In this document: one piece after another, positions 42,791-54,580 of the stretch
How the letters are laid out: each line of letters begins with the position of its first letter
Numbering within the stretch: the first letter of the stretch is position 1
NCBI GenBank assembly: GCA_951394405.1
Contig: OX596336.1
Location: 2,294,001 to 2,358,000, forward strand
Direction of reading: 5' to 3'
DNA length: 64,000 nucleotides
Source: Coprinellus micaceus
Taxonomy: Eukaryota; Basidiomycota; Agaricomycetes; Agaricales; Psathyrellaceae
Made by a program: the position numbers and the translations under genes
The notes under the pieces: generated by a model
Told to the model about the DNA's origin: nothing
Database searches by the model: none
The model's input: only the letters and a program-made list of their open reading frames with translations

Positions 42791-44525
42791 TCAGTAAAAC
42801 AATACCACTTTGTCTGCTGGGATGCGCGTCCTGCCTTCGAAATCCCGGCGACGGTCATCGTCCAAAAGATACCCTCGCATATCACCTCCAGCCATATCGG
42901 TAACGGCCATAATGTCGCCTTCTTGGAAGTCAAAGTCGTCGTCCCGGACGGCGCGGTGGCTTGAAGACGCTCGGACTACGTGCCACCTAGTCAGATACGC
43001 CAACGGGAGTCTTAGATTAGCCTGGACGTACCGTAGTAAAGGATATCTTCAGAGCGATGTAGGAGCTCTGATGGGCCGGATGTGCGCCTGAGCCGCATGG
43101 GCGACAACCGTGCGTGGAGGAAGTCAGGCGATTGCAGTCGGAAGTCAGGATCGGGGTGAGATGGGATGGGAGGGGACCGAGGGTCTGTGTACATCGACGA
43201 GGGTGTAGAAGGTGCTAAGCTCAATCTTTGCGCACGGCTAGGTCCACTCCCAATCGCCCAGAGTTGCATACCCAGTTCGTCATCACTGGTATGCAATGGC
43301 AGGTGGCCTTCTTGCCTCGATGTTGTAGGGGCCACAAGGATGAATGAGTGGTCGTCTTCTGATGGGTACGGATCAGGTTCTGCAGGAGGTGGTTGAGCTG
43401 GATCGGGAGGAGGAAACATCTCGACGAAGACGCGGGGGACCAAGCCCGAGGTGCTTCCATCTGAGTCGATGTTGTGCCCTTCCCACCAACCGTCGTGTCG
43501 GATACCTGTGATGCGGATGAGGTCACCACGTTGGATGGAGAGTTCACCTTCCTCGGTCGCCTCATAGTCGCTTATGGCTCGCACTGTGTATGAAACTGAG
43601 GATGGGTCCTCAGGAATCGGGATGAATTTACAGACCTAGGAATGGGAATTGCCCGGGTAGGCCCCGTGGAAGCGGAGGCAGTGGTCGAGTGGTTATCACA
43701 GGTGTACCTCGTACACTAGGAGGACGTGACAGGCGGCTCAACGTAGCCCAGTTCCTGTGCAGCCTCCTCAGGCTGTTGGGGCGCGTTGACGGCGATGTAG
43801 CGTCGTCCGAGGCATAGCCATCGTCGTCGAAGTCGTTGACGTCATATTCAAGTTGTGCGGGTATGGGAAGGGGATGGCTTGATGACGAGGCGGGCAGTTC
43901 GGGTTCCCGTTCGAGCTGGAGCTGCATTTTGTGCATATCTTGATGCTCGAACATGTCAACGAGCGGGAGGGTAGCTTCACATCCAGGTATAACACATTTA
44001 GTAGGGGTGTACATGCACTCATCCTCCAGGTGGCAATTCAAAGCGTCTCTCCGCAGTTTGGATGTTGGGCAGCCAGCTTCGCGGTATGGGCATTCGACGA
44101 GAAGTTCATTCACGAGCTATTCCAAGGTCAAGTCAGGTGCCAGGCTAGGACTCTATCTGAGGCTTGTGGTCGTACCGATTGGATGATGGGATTGGCGCGT
44201 GTCAACATCGACATGTTGAGGGGTGTACGGTCCACGGGGCATCGCGCTGTGTGCGAGAGGGCCTCGGTGATGCAGGATCGACAGTACGTGTGTGAGCAGA
44301 CAGTTGCTGTCACTGGGATGAGGAATGGGGACCTAGACATTCCGTGAGGTAGGGTTATTATCAAGGCGCCTATCGAATATCTGCACCTACAAGCAAATTG
44401 GACACAGCTACGGTGACGAGAATCAGAACTGAACGCAAGTGGATTGCACGATCACTCCTGGTACTCACTAGGTGAGGACTAGGCTCTCCAACATACTTCA
44501 AATCCGAGCTTTCGAATTGACTCAT
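42791..44525 (-). CDS. RING finger / TRAF-type zinc finger / double SH3 protein
   Basis: The start MSQFESSDLKYVGEPSPHLL splices to a C3HC4 RING: CPICLSPFLIPVTATVC, HTYCRSCITEALSHTARCP, joined over introns including one ending GTCTAG. TRAF-type zinc fingers follow: VECPYREAGCPTSKLRRDAL, CHLEDECMYTPTKCVIPGCE and LPLVDMFEHQDMHKMQL. After a Ser/Pro-rich linker comes a first SH3 domain (VRAISDYEATEEGELSIQRG, RHDGWWEGHNIDSDGSTSGL, VPRVFVEMFPPP). A second, shorter SH3-like domain ends the protein (DDDFDFQEGDIMAVTD to RIPADKVVLFY). RING implies ubiquitin ligase activity. The combination suggests an adaptor-ligase recruited by proline-rich partners. Domain calls are firm; the joined order is inferred from introns. 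Confidence 0.75.
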
Positions 44526-45253
44526 GTTATGGGGGAGGGCAAGAAGAGACACTGTCATTAAAGCGGGACTGCCACATCATGATCGCCTCCCACCAATTGG
44601 GGGCTTGCAGGGCTGCGCTCATTTCCGTCTCTGTTGAGGTAGCACCTCGTGTAGTGGCTGATCGAAACGAAATGAGGCCATCTCAGCTTCAAGCGGTCGC
44701 CGTGCGTCCATACTCCTCGATACCCTCCCGATGACGAAAAATGGGCGAGAATAAATTACAGAAGTACAGCCGCACCAACTGCACAATCCGACTTAAGTCG
44801 GATGTTTTACTGAGTTCAGAGCAGTTTCGGCAACCGCAAAGGCACGGCAGCCCTCGGATTTCCGCCACACTGTGACTTCCAGAGGTAAGAACGTCGAAAA
44901 AGCTCCATTGACTACGGGTGAAGGTATGACACTCCGGTGAGTGTTAACATGCCATACAAAATGTTGCCGTCGTCGCAGCCAATTGCGACCGACCGTACAT
45001 GCACACGGGCGCTAATGCATGATCGGCAGCTCGCCGGCAGCCTGAGCCGCGGCGCTTATCACGGCACGACCACGGCAACGCGGCAATGTCCGGTGATCAC
45101 GATGATACTATTGATAAATGTCGAGTCAGTGGCCGCCTGATAAGATTAGTTCAAACTTTCGCTATTAGGATTCTTCTCGACTCGAGTCACCTCGACTCGG
45201 CGCATACGCCCTTTTAAAGAGCACCCAGGGCACAGCTGCTCGTCACAACGCCC
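44526..45253. other. Divergent promoter region between RING/SH3 gene and IleRS
   Basis: About 730 bp. Apart from the Gcn4-like half sites it holds CTTTTAAAGAGC near 45211, a possible TATA-like element about 40 bp upstream of the IleRS ATG. No gene was recognised. Confidence 0.4.
45123..45189. promoter_or_regulatory. Two Gcn4/CpcA-like half sites upstream of IleRS
   Basis: GAGTCA (reverse complement TGACTC) occurs at 45123-45128 and 45184-45189, 65-131 bp upstream of the IleRS start codon. Both are one base from the full TGACTCA consensus of Gcn4/CpcA. Aminoacyl-tRNA synthetase genes are known targets of general amino acid control in fungi. The second site lies inside the palindrome GACTCGAGTC. 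Confidence 0.35.
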
Positions 45254-48200
45254 ATGTCTTTTCCAGAGCACGATCGTGTGTCGTTTATTCTTTTTCTCTC
45301 TCTTCTGATTCGAACTTTTTCTTAGTCGGTGCTCCCTTCAACTTCCCAAAGGAAGAGGAGAAGGTCCTCGAATACTGGAAGGAGATCGATGCTTTCAGAA
45401 CCAGCCTGAAGCTCTCCGAGGGCAGGCCTGAATACTCGTTCTACGACGGTCCACCATTCGCTACCGGTCTCCCCCACTATGGGCATCTCCTTGCCGGTAC
45501 TATCAAGGTGTGTCGAACCGTCCACCTTGCCGAGCTTTAGGATACCAACACCTCCTAGGATATCGTGACAAGGCACGCCCATGTCAGTGGATTTCATGTT
45601 AGCCGTCGGTTCGGATGGGATACCCACGGACTCCCTGTCGAGCACGAAATCGATAAACGTCTCGGCATCACCGGAAAGGAGGACGTGCTCGCCATGGGCA
45701 TCGACAAGTATAACGCAGAGTGCCGAAGCATCGTCATGCGTTACTCTAGTGAATGGCGCCAGACCGTCGAGCGTATGGGTCGCTGGATCGACTTCGACAA
45801 CGATTACAAGACCCTCAACACCTCGTTCATGGAGTCCGTGTGGTGGGTCTTCGGCCAGCTTTTCCAGAAGGGGCTGGTTTACCGTGGGCTGCGTGTCATG
45901 CCTTACTCGACGGGGTGCACAACCCCGTTGTCCAACTTCGAAGCCGGTCAGGCGTACAAGGATGTCAGTGATCCCGCCGGTACGTGCTCTGTTCGTCTGA
46001 TTATCTTTGATCTCAACGCTTCGTTCAGTGACCGTCGCTTTCCCTCTGGTTGATGATCCCAAAACCTCCCTCCTCGCATGGACAACGACACCCTGGACTC
46101 TCCCCTCCAACCTCGCCCTTTGCGTGCATCCCGATTTCACCTACGTCAAGATCCATGACACTGAACGTGATCAAAACTTCATCATCCACGAAAACCTCCT
46201 CCGCACCTTGTACAAGGATCCCAAAAAGGCCAAGTTCAAGAAGATCGGTCAATACCAAGGAGCCGACATGAAGGACTGGAGATATGTCCCTCTGTTCGAA
46301 TACTTTACCGAAAAGGTGGGCCGTAGTCCTCCCCTCCAGAACGGCGATTGACCAACATTCCTATGTAGTACGAGGATAAGGCATTCCGGGTTTTGGTCGA
46401 CACATACGTTACCGATTCAGACGGTACTGGTATTGTCCACCAGGCTCCCGCTTTCGGTGAAGACGATCATCGCATTGCCATTGCCAACAACGTCATTAAG
46501 GCTGACGAGGCTCCCCCCTGCCCCATCGACGACAGGGGTGTCTTCACCGACGAAGTGACCGATTTCAAGGGTCTACATGTCAAGGCTGCCGATGGTCCTA
46601 TCCAGAAGGCATTGAAGGCCAAGGGGCGCCTCATTGTCCAGTCCACCCTCAAGCATAGCTACCCCTTCTGCTGGAGGTCAGGCACCCCTCTTATCTACCG
46701 GGCTATTCCTGTGTGGTTCGTCAAGGTCTCGCCTGTGGTGGACCAGCTCGTTGCAAACAATGAGCAGACACGATGGGTTCCCCAGTCGGTTGGCGACGGC
46801 CGTTTCGGAAACTGGCTAGCCAACGCCCGTGACTGGAACATCTCGCGTAATAGGTACTGGGGAACCCCTATTCCGCTGTGGGTCAGCGAGGACTATGAGG
46901 AGATTGTCGCTATCGGCTCCGTGGAGGAACTGGAGAGGCTCTCTGGTGTCACCGGCATTACCGACCTGCATAGAGATAAGATCGACCACATCACCATTCC
47001 CTCGCAGAAGGGTAAGGGCATCCTGAGACGTATCGAGGAAGTCTTTGACTGCTGGTTTGAGTCTGGAAGGTCAGTTAGAGTAACAGTGGATGGTGTCGTG
47101 TTCAAGCACTGACGTCGAATTTAGCATGCCCTACGCTCAGGTTCACTACCCATTCGAAAACAAGGAGATGTTCGAGGCTACTTTCCCCGCTGATTTCGTC
47201 TCTGAAGGTATCGACCAGACCCGTGGCTGGTTCTATACACTCCTGGTCCTCTCAACACATCTGTTTGGGACTGCCCCTTGGAAGAACTTAATTGTCAATG
47301 GACTCGTCCTTGCTGCGTGAGTTACAGTTACCATTGGTGGCCTGCTCGGTTCTAACGTGGTTTAGTGACGGAAAGAAGATGAGCAAGAGCTTGAAGAACT
47401 ACCCCGACCCTAACCTCGTTATCGACCAGTTCGGCGCCGATGCTACTCGTATGTTCCTAGTCAATTCTCCCATCGTCCGTGGCGACAACCTCCGATTCCG
47501 CGAAGAGGGTGTCCGCGAGGTTATCTCGCGTGTCCTTCTTCCCTGGCTCAATTCCTTCCGCTTCTTCCTTGGCCATGCTGCTCTCTACAAGAAGGCGCAC
47601 GGAGAGGGCTTTGTCTATAACGCCCAGGCACCCCTGCCCAACAATGTTATGGATAGGTGGATCTTGGCCCGTTGCCAGTCTCTCATCAAGCTCGTCAGGG
47701 AAGAGATGGCTGCATACAGGCTCTATACCATTATCCCCCGTCTCTTGGACCTCATCGATGAGTTGACAAACTGGTATATCCGCTTCAACCGCAAGCGTCT
47801 CAAGGGAGAAGACGGAAAGGAGGATACCCTGGCTGCTTTGAATACCCTTTTCGAGGCGCTCTTCACCCTCTGCAAGACTATGGTGAGTGCCTAGTATGGA
47901 CATCGGGAGGCTGCATGTGCTGATTGGATTTGGTAGTCGTCGTACACACCATTCTTGACTGAGAACTTGTACCAGTCCCTGCGCAAGTTCATCCCCGAGG
48001 ATCCCGGTGCTGGAGATGTCCGCTCTATCCACTTCTTGCTCTTCCCCGAAGTCAAAGAGGCCTACTTTGACGAGGACATCGAGCGTCAAGTCAAGAGAAT
48101 GCAGGCCGTCATTGAACTTACCAGGAATATCCGTGAGAGGAACAACCTATCGTTGAAGGTAAGCGGGATTGTGCAAACGCAGCATAGTATGGAATCGAAC

Positions 48201-48911
48201 TAACGCTGGATTTCTTAGGTTCCCATGAAAGAGCTCCTCGTCTTCCACGCTGACCCCACTTTCCTCGCCGACATCCAACCCCTTGAACGGTATATCAAAT
48301 CCGAACTGAACGTTCGAGACATTATCTTCGCGTCCAACGAGGAGGACTCCGGTGTTCGGTACAAGGCTGTCGCTGATTGGGGTGTCTTGGGCAAGAAGTT
48401 GCGCAAAGATCTTGGTCGTGTGCGCAATGCCCTCCCCGCAGTTGCTAGCGCCTCCATCAAGAGCTACGTTGAGACGGGCAAGATCTCCGTGGATGGGATT
48501 GAGCTTGTCGAGGGCGACCTTACCGTTCAGAGGTACCTTGAGCTGCCCGAGGGGTCCGAAGGCAAATACGCCACGCACACTGATAACGACGTGGTAGTCC
48601 GGCTGGAGATCCAGATCCACGCTGATCTGCAGAACGAGTGGCTAGCGAGGGAGATGACGAATCGGGTGCAGAAACTCCGGAAAAAGGCAGGCTTGCAGGC
48701 GGTCGACGAAATCGATGTGTTCTACGCGTTCGCGGAGGGGGCCGGTGCCGATATCACCCAGGCCATCGAGGAGTGCAGAGAGCTTGTGGCGAAGACTGTC
48801 GGCGGTTTGCCTGTGGATGTCAAGAGCCGGAAACCCGATGCGAAGGTGTTGATTGAGGAAGAACAGGAAATTGCCGACACCAAGTTCATGCTCTCACTCG
48901 CCAGGCTGTAG
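45254..48911 (+). CDS. ILS1: Cytosolic isoleucyl-tRNA synthetase
   Basis: Class I synthetase charging tRNA-Ile. A tiny first exon (MSFPEHD) joins to [20 protein letters not shown]. The HIGH motif appears as [17 protein letters not shown] (HYGH), followed by [18 protein letters not shown]. The editing domain has [19 protein letters not shown] and [17 protein letters not shown]. Later come [20 protein letters not shown] and WGTPIPLW, then the KMSKS loop in [15 protein letters not shown]. The anticodon-binding helical bundle and C-terminal extension end at 48911 ([11 protein letters not shown]). About eight introns. Presence of the full editing domain and lack of a transit peptide mark it as the cytosolic enzyme. 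Confidence 0.95.
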
Positions 48912-49030
48912 GTTGAGGGGTATGTGCTGAATCTTAGACTGTGAAAGGAGAAGGATAAAAGTGTAATACAATAGCGGTATCATGGTAGAGTACAACGCAC
49001 AGCACCTGCGTTCATTAACTGGGGACCAGT

Positions 49031-49820
49031 CTACTTCTTGCTAGAGCCAAAGCCTGCAAAGCCCATCATGTGCATCATCTCATCGCCGCCCGCTGGGGGT
49101 TCTTGAATGAGTTCTAGGCGGGCCTTCTCCTTCTCTGCTCTCTTAGCCGCCTTCTTCTCTTCCCGTGCCTGGCGTTCCCGGTCGCGGATTTCGACGAGAC
49201 GCTGGTCAAAGTCGTAGTCTTTGGCTGAGGAGGCGGCCTTTGTCTTTTCACGGAGATAGGCTATTCGGGCTTGGACCTGGGCTAGTGTTGATCTCTCAAT
49301 TTTGGTCGTCTGACCAAGAGCGCGTAAATCTGAGATCGGAAGTGAGGAGGGGTACGCCGGCGCGGCGGGGCAAGGTTAGAGGGCGACTTACGGGCTCTGC
49401 TGTTGAGATGGTCGAGGTAGCCAACTGTATCCTTGTACGTGCGGCTACACGTCTCGCAGTAGAAGCCGGGCTGTCCAGGCCCTCTACCGCTTGAGTTCTG
49501 CACGACGATGGTCTTGTTCAGGTTTTTGTCGAGGTCGAGGGGCGCGTCGCGGGCCTTCATGAGTTCTGTGGGCTTTGGGAGGTCCCCCTTTGCGCCCTTG
49601 CGCGGCCTTTTGCCTATTCGTCAGTGAGATGTCATGGGGTAGCTCGGGGGAGGGGCGGAGGGGCGTTACCTTGCTTGAGACGCTCTTCATTCTCCTGCAG
49701 CCGCTCTCGCTCTTCCTGATCCTTTGCTTTAGCCTTTTCGGTGAACTCTTCCTTGTCCCATTTCTTGCGGAAGTCTGTATCAGAAGCTCTGTCTGCGCCA
49801 TATGCGCCTGGTGTGGCCAT
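49031..49820 (-). CDS. SNU23: U4/U6.U5 tri-snRNP protein Snu23 (ZMAT2)
   Basis: Snu23 is a spliceosomal B-complex zinc-finger protein near the 5' splice site. The start MATPGAYGADRASDTDFRKK is typical (DxxFRKKWDKEE). After an intron come LMKARDAPLDLDKNLNKTIV and the U1-type/matrin C2H2 finger GFYCETCSRTYKDTVGYLDH. A further intron leads to HLRALGQTTKIERSTL and the conserved VQARIAYLREKTKAA. The basic C-terminal helix ends MMGFAGFGSSKK at 49031. Length about 215 residues fits the family. It is divergent from ERD1 with only 118 bp between start codons. Confidence 0.92.
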
Positions 49821-49938
49821 GGTGAGGGGAGAGGAGAGGAATGGGAGTGGGTGGCTGTGCAGCAATGTGTGATGTTTTTGAAAGTACTGTACTTATACTG
49901 ATGCTGGTCTCGCAGGACCCACAACTGCGCCTCACTCA

Positions 49939-51710
49939 ATGACCCCCATCGACGTTGGCACCGACCTCGACCACAACGTCGTCCTCCCCCTCCCCTACCG
50001 CATCTTCGCCCTCCTTGGCCTCGGCATCCTGGGATGGGCCTCCAATCTCCACCTCCTCGACGCCCTCGACGTGGATGTCGTCCAGGCCCTCGATCTCCGC
50101 ACAGTAGAAGATAACGCCCCCGTCCGTCTGCCACTCACCCAGCGCGAACACGCGGGCAGCAGTCGGACACACGCCCTCATCTGGACCACATACCAGGTGT
50201 TCCTTGCCTATACCGCGTTTTCCACCGCGTCCTGGATGCTGTTCCGCTTCAAGACATCCGGCGACCCCCTTCTCGTCGATGCATACGGCCATATACCAGT
50301 CATTACCACCTGTCTCCTCTTCCTCATCATCATATGTCCTTACGACTACTTCTTCAAGACCGAGCGCGACAAGTTCGTTCAGTACGTCACCCTCGACCAT
50401 GCCTACACCATTGGAGATGAACGAACTAACCTGGGGCGCGTACTAGAGCAATTAGGCGGTGCCTATTCTCCTCCGCCACGACCCCCATTCTCTTCTCGGA
50501 CGTCATCTTTGCGGATATTGGAACCTCTTATGCAAAAATCTTTGGCGACATCTGGCTGTCGCTGTGCATGCTCATCCCTGGAAATTCCCTGCTGAACACC
50601 CCTTCACCTGACGGTCTTGCGAGATGGGTTTTACCCGCCATTATGAGGTGCGCCCTCTTGCTGCCGTGCAACGACCCGCCTTGACTCACTCGCGACATGC
50701 AGCTTCCCTTACTTCGTTCGGCTCCGCCAGTGCCTCATTGAGTACAACCTCCCGACAAACGAGAGCCGGAGACCATTCTTCAACGCTATCAAGTACGGTA
50801 CCGCCTTCCCCGTCATCTTCCTCTCCGCCGCACAGCGAATCGTCGTCGTCGACATTATCGACCAACAGGGCGAGGATGCTGCGACGCGGCCATGGCACGG
50901 CGAGCACCGTCTATTCAGACTATGGTACGCTTCTCAATCGATAAACACCTTTCGCTCGATATGCCAACTCATTGAATTGTGGTCGTGTGACACGCTTCTA
51001 GGCTTCTAGCCGTATTCGTCAACTCGGCCTACTCCTTCTGGTGGGACATTACCAACGATTGGGGTTTTGACCTCCTAAAGCCCGACTCTTCACAATCGAC
51101 CCAGCGAGTCCTCCCAAAGCGTCTGTTGATCCCCCAAATGCACTATGGAACCCCCCTGATAACCCCCCGCCGGTCCACGGACGTCTCTCCCACAGATGAA
51201 TTCAGCAGTAATCGCAGTTCCGCTCCCTATCATCATCAGAAAGGTAGTAGTATAACCCTGAACGGGATGAACGGGGTGGTGTCACACCACCACAGGACCT
51301 TGTCATCCTCAGCCTCGACCCATGCACCCTCAGAGTCTCATTCGCAACGCCAAAAGCACCCATACGGACTCCGCTCCATGCTGCTATACCCACTCACCGT
51401 ATACCCGCTCCTGGTATTCCTGAATCTCATTCTGCGGATGTCGTGGTCCGTCAAGCTCTCGTCGCACTTGCATTCCGTGCGCGATGGGAGCGTTGCGGTG
51501 TTTTGGCTGGAGGTGGCGGAGATCGTGAGGCGGTGGCTATGGGTCTTTATCAGAGTCGAGTGGGAGGTGGTCAAGCGCGTGCAGAGTGCCCCCGTCGTGG
51601 AGCGTGTTGTGAAAGTCGAGTTCGATGAGCAGAGCGGTGAGGTGGAGGAGGTCGTGTATGAGGAGTTGGACACGAGGGCGGCGGCGAGGACGGTTTTGCC
51701 AGATGCGTAG
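49939..51710 (+). CDS. ERD1: Erd1-like EXS-domain membrane protein
   Basis: Erd1 is a Golgi membrane protein needed for retention of ER residents and glycosyltransferases and for phosphate recycling. The N-terminal part MTPIDVGTDLDHNVVLPLPY leads to several hydrophobic segments. After a short intron the EXS domain includes FSDVIFADIGTSYAKIFGDI, SFPYFVRLRQCLIEYNLPTN, FFNAIKYGTAFPVIFLSAAQ and AVFVNSAYSFWWDITNDWGF. A Ser/His-rich loop is inserted between 51150 and 51370. The last helices give LRSMLLYPLTVYPLLVFLNL and FWLEVAEIVRRWLWVFIRVE. Length near 520 residues is longer than yeast Erd1, mainly because of the inserted loop. Confidence 0.85.
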
Positions 51711-52929
51711 GTGTGTGTGTGTTTGAGTTGGGGCCCGAGCAGGAAGGACTCTCTGAATATTAGCATTTGTTCTTGGTTTTAGGCGTTTATTATTTATGAT
51801 ATCGAGGTGAGTACCGCTCTGGTCTCTGATCCTACCCATCTTTACTGAACTTCATTTCTCGCTCCAGGTTACTGGCCCACTAGTCTACTGTATGCATCAC
51901 CCTATTAGCATTATGATCACCCCTCATCGTTTGGCTGATTTCTTCTATCTCACTATGAATAGCACAAGTGTGAGCGCGAACCCGGCCCACCTACTCCCGG
52001 CGGGGTGTTCCTTGGCGGAGGAACTTGTGTGCTTCTACGCTCGAGATGGTATGTCTTTCAGGTTCCTGGGACCTGGGTATTCAATTGTCCGTATGCTGAA
52101 TAACAGTTCCTCAAGGCCCCTGGCTTCGTATTCTTGCGTTGGTGATTCTTAGGTTGCGAACTTCTCATGGTGAAGTGCCCTGATAGAGACTTACATACAG
52201 GTCCGAGGTCCATAGGGCAGGGCCGGGGTGTGTGGTAGAGGCGAGGGAAGGTATCAATATGTTCGAGTGCCATCCTATCCCGAGACTACCTTCATATGTA
52301 CACTCGGGATGGGCTATTGAATTGCTACGACACCTGTCACACATGTTTGGTATGTCTCTCACCAATCTCTGGATACGTTCACTCTTCTGACCTTCACATG
52401 TTCCGTTTTCATCCTGAACCTGCTCTATTTTCAGGTCGATGCTCGAATCTGCTACGTCTACTCCCGAGATGTTGACCATGTGGTCTGCAACCTGACCAGA
52501 TGAAGAGCTCGTCGCGGCTTCGCTTCCCTTCGGTTACGTTGAGAAGCTGGTTTTGAATAGCCCTGTGCTCCACTCTCCGAACTTGGCAAGATGGGGGAAC
52601 GATGCGAGACACGGGGAAGGGTCCTTGCTTACCGAACCAGTTACTGAATTGGGGTATGCCGAGGTAGAAACAGGTCCCCGGATTGTCGCACACCTCGAGG
52701 CCCGCACCCGCCTTGGAGGCCCGGCACGGTCAGCTGGATGATAATTGCTCATCTATTATGCAGAGGGGCCATGGCGCTCTTCTATCTGTGTCATGGGGTG
52801 GTTCTGGTATGACCAGCGAGAACATAAATACCGCTTTGACCTTCTCGTCTACTACGAGTCTGACTCGCTTCCTAAGAAGCACCCCGCCCTCTTTGTAACT
52901 ATAGCCCTTGTTACCAAAGCTCAAGCGGC
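51711..52929 (+). pseudogene. Possible gene remnant, F-box/LRR-like, unresolved
   Basis: About 1.2 kb with fragmentary coding potential on the plus strand. Around 52260-52345 an ATG opens MFECHPIPRLPSYVHSG and WAIELLRHLSHMFG, and a GTATGT donor and TTTCAG acceptor (52436) continue it. Around 52500-52740 the frame reads ELVAASLPFGYVEKLVLNSP and VLHSPNLARWGND. The leucine-rich pattern recalls the target-binding part of fungal F-box proteins. Frames do not join without stops and no F-box was found, so a decayed gene is most likely. A short intact gene cannot be excluded. Confidence 0.3.
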
Positions 52930-54580
52930 ATGAAGGTTCGTTATTGGTGACTTTATTCTAGCCGTCGTACTCGAGGTTGTCTGACTCTCCATGTGGCTTG
53001 TGGCTTGGAATAGGTCCTCGCTATCCTGTACGACGGTGGAAAGCCGGCTGAGGAAGAGCCAAGACTTTTGGGTACCGTCGAGAACAAGGTAGTCAACTAA
53101 CCTCTCTCTCACCTCTGGGTGCAGCAGCTCACGCACCTCGTGTTCTGGTAGTTGGGCTTGAAGCCCTGGCTGGATTCTTTGGGCCATGAGCTTGTCGGTG
53201 CGTCCCTTCTCGAGCTGGCCAGTGCGATGGGGCTGACTGGCATGTGTTTTAGTATGTTGTTTGCACTGCATCTCTAGGTGGTAGTTGTGACCATTTATTT
53301 CTGAAAGGTGTCCAGCAGCAAGGAGGGCGCCGACAGTGACTTCCAAAAGCACCTGGCCGACGTCAGTAATCCTTCAATCGGTGATCCTTTGCTGGGCAAT
53401 ATAGACTAACTTGCCCAATGATCATCTAGGCCGAGGTTCTGATCACCACTCCTTTCCACCCTGGGTGGGTAATTTCGACGCTGTGGGATACTCTTGAAAG
53501 GACACATACTAATGTGCATCTCCCTTTGAAGGTATCTCACCAGGGATCTTGTCGAAAAGGTATTGGCCACTGTTTTCTGGCTATCAGCGAATCTCGTTAT
53601 GACTCTGTGTATTGATATGCTTCCGTATTGCATAGGCGCCGAAGCTGAAGCTCTGTATCACCGCTGGCGTCGGGTCTGACCACATTGACTTGAACGCCGC
53701 CGTAGACCATCGCATTCAGGTCTTGGAAGTCTCTGGATCGAATGTCGTCTCTGTAGCTGAGCATGTCGTTATGAGTATCCTCGCGCTCGTCCGTAATTTC
53801 ATTCCCGCTCACGAGGTACGTTCTCTTCCTCTACCCTTGCCGTGCGTCCTACATTGACACCCTCGCCTAGATGATCGAGAGGGGAGACTGGCAAGTCTCC
53901 GAGATCGCACGCAACGCGTTCGATTTGGAGGGCAAGGTCGTCGGGACCATCGGAGCTGGACGTATTGGATACCGAGTCCTCCAGCGTCTCGTTCCCTTCG
54001 ATTGCGCAGAGCTGCTTTACTACGACTACGCTCCCCTCCCTCCCGCTGCTGCCAAAGCCGTCAATGCTCGGCGCGTCGAGGACCTCAAGGAGTTCGTCTC
54101 CCAGTGCGACGTCGTCACCGTCAACTGCCCCTTGCACGAAGGCACTCGCGGCCTTGTTAACGCTGAGTTGCTGAAGCATTTCAAGAAGGGGGCGTGGCTC
54201 GTCAACACTGCGCGTGGTGCAATCTGCGACAAGGACGCGGTGGCTGAGGCACTTAAGAGTGGCCAGCTGAACGGGTATTCTGGAGATGTCTGGAACGTCC
54301 AGCCAGCGCCGAAGGACCATGTTTGGCGTACGGTCAAGAATCCAATCGGAGGTGGAAATGGCATGGTGCCTCACTATAGCGGTACGACGCTCGACGCCCA
54401 GAAGAGGTATGCCGATGGCACCCGGAAGATTTTGCAAAACTACATCGAGGGTAAGGAGCAGGAGGCCCAGCACATCATTGTTGGATTGGGCAAGTACGAG
54501 ACGAAGGCTTGTGAGTACCTCCCCTCTGATCTGGTTGAAACGCGAGTTTGACATTGTCGCCCCTAGATGGTCAACGTTGA
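52930..54580 (+). CDS. FDH1: NAD-dependent formate dehydrogenase
   Basis: Oxidises formate to CO2 with NAD+, a detoxification and energy step in fungi that make formate from oxalate or methoxyl groups. The first exon is only MK, spliced to [20 protein letters not shown] and then [15 protein letters not shown]. The substrate domain includes [20 protein letters not shown]. The cofactor domain has [16 protein letters not shown] and [10 protein letters not shown], where Asp supports NAD specificity. Catalytic Arg lies in [15 protein letters not shown], Gln in [16 protein letters not shown] and His in [20 protein letters not shown]. The last exon after a 50-nt intron adds YGQR before the TGA. About eight exons. 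No mitochondrial leader is seen. Confidence 0.92.
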
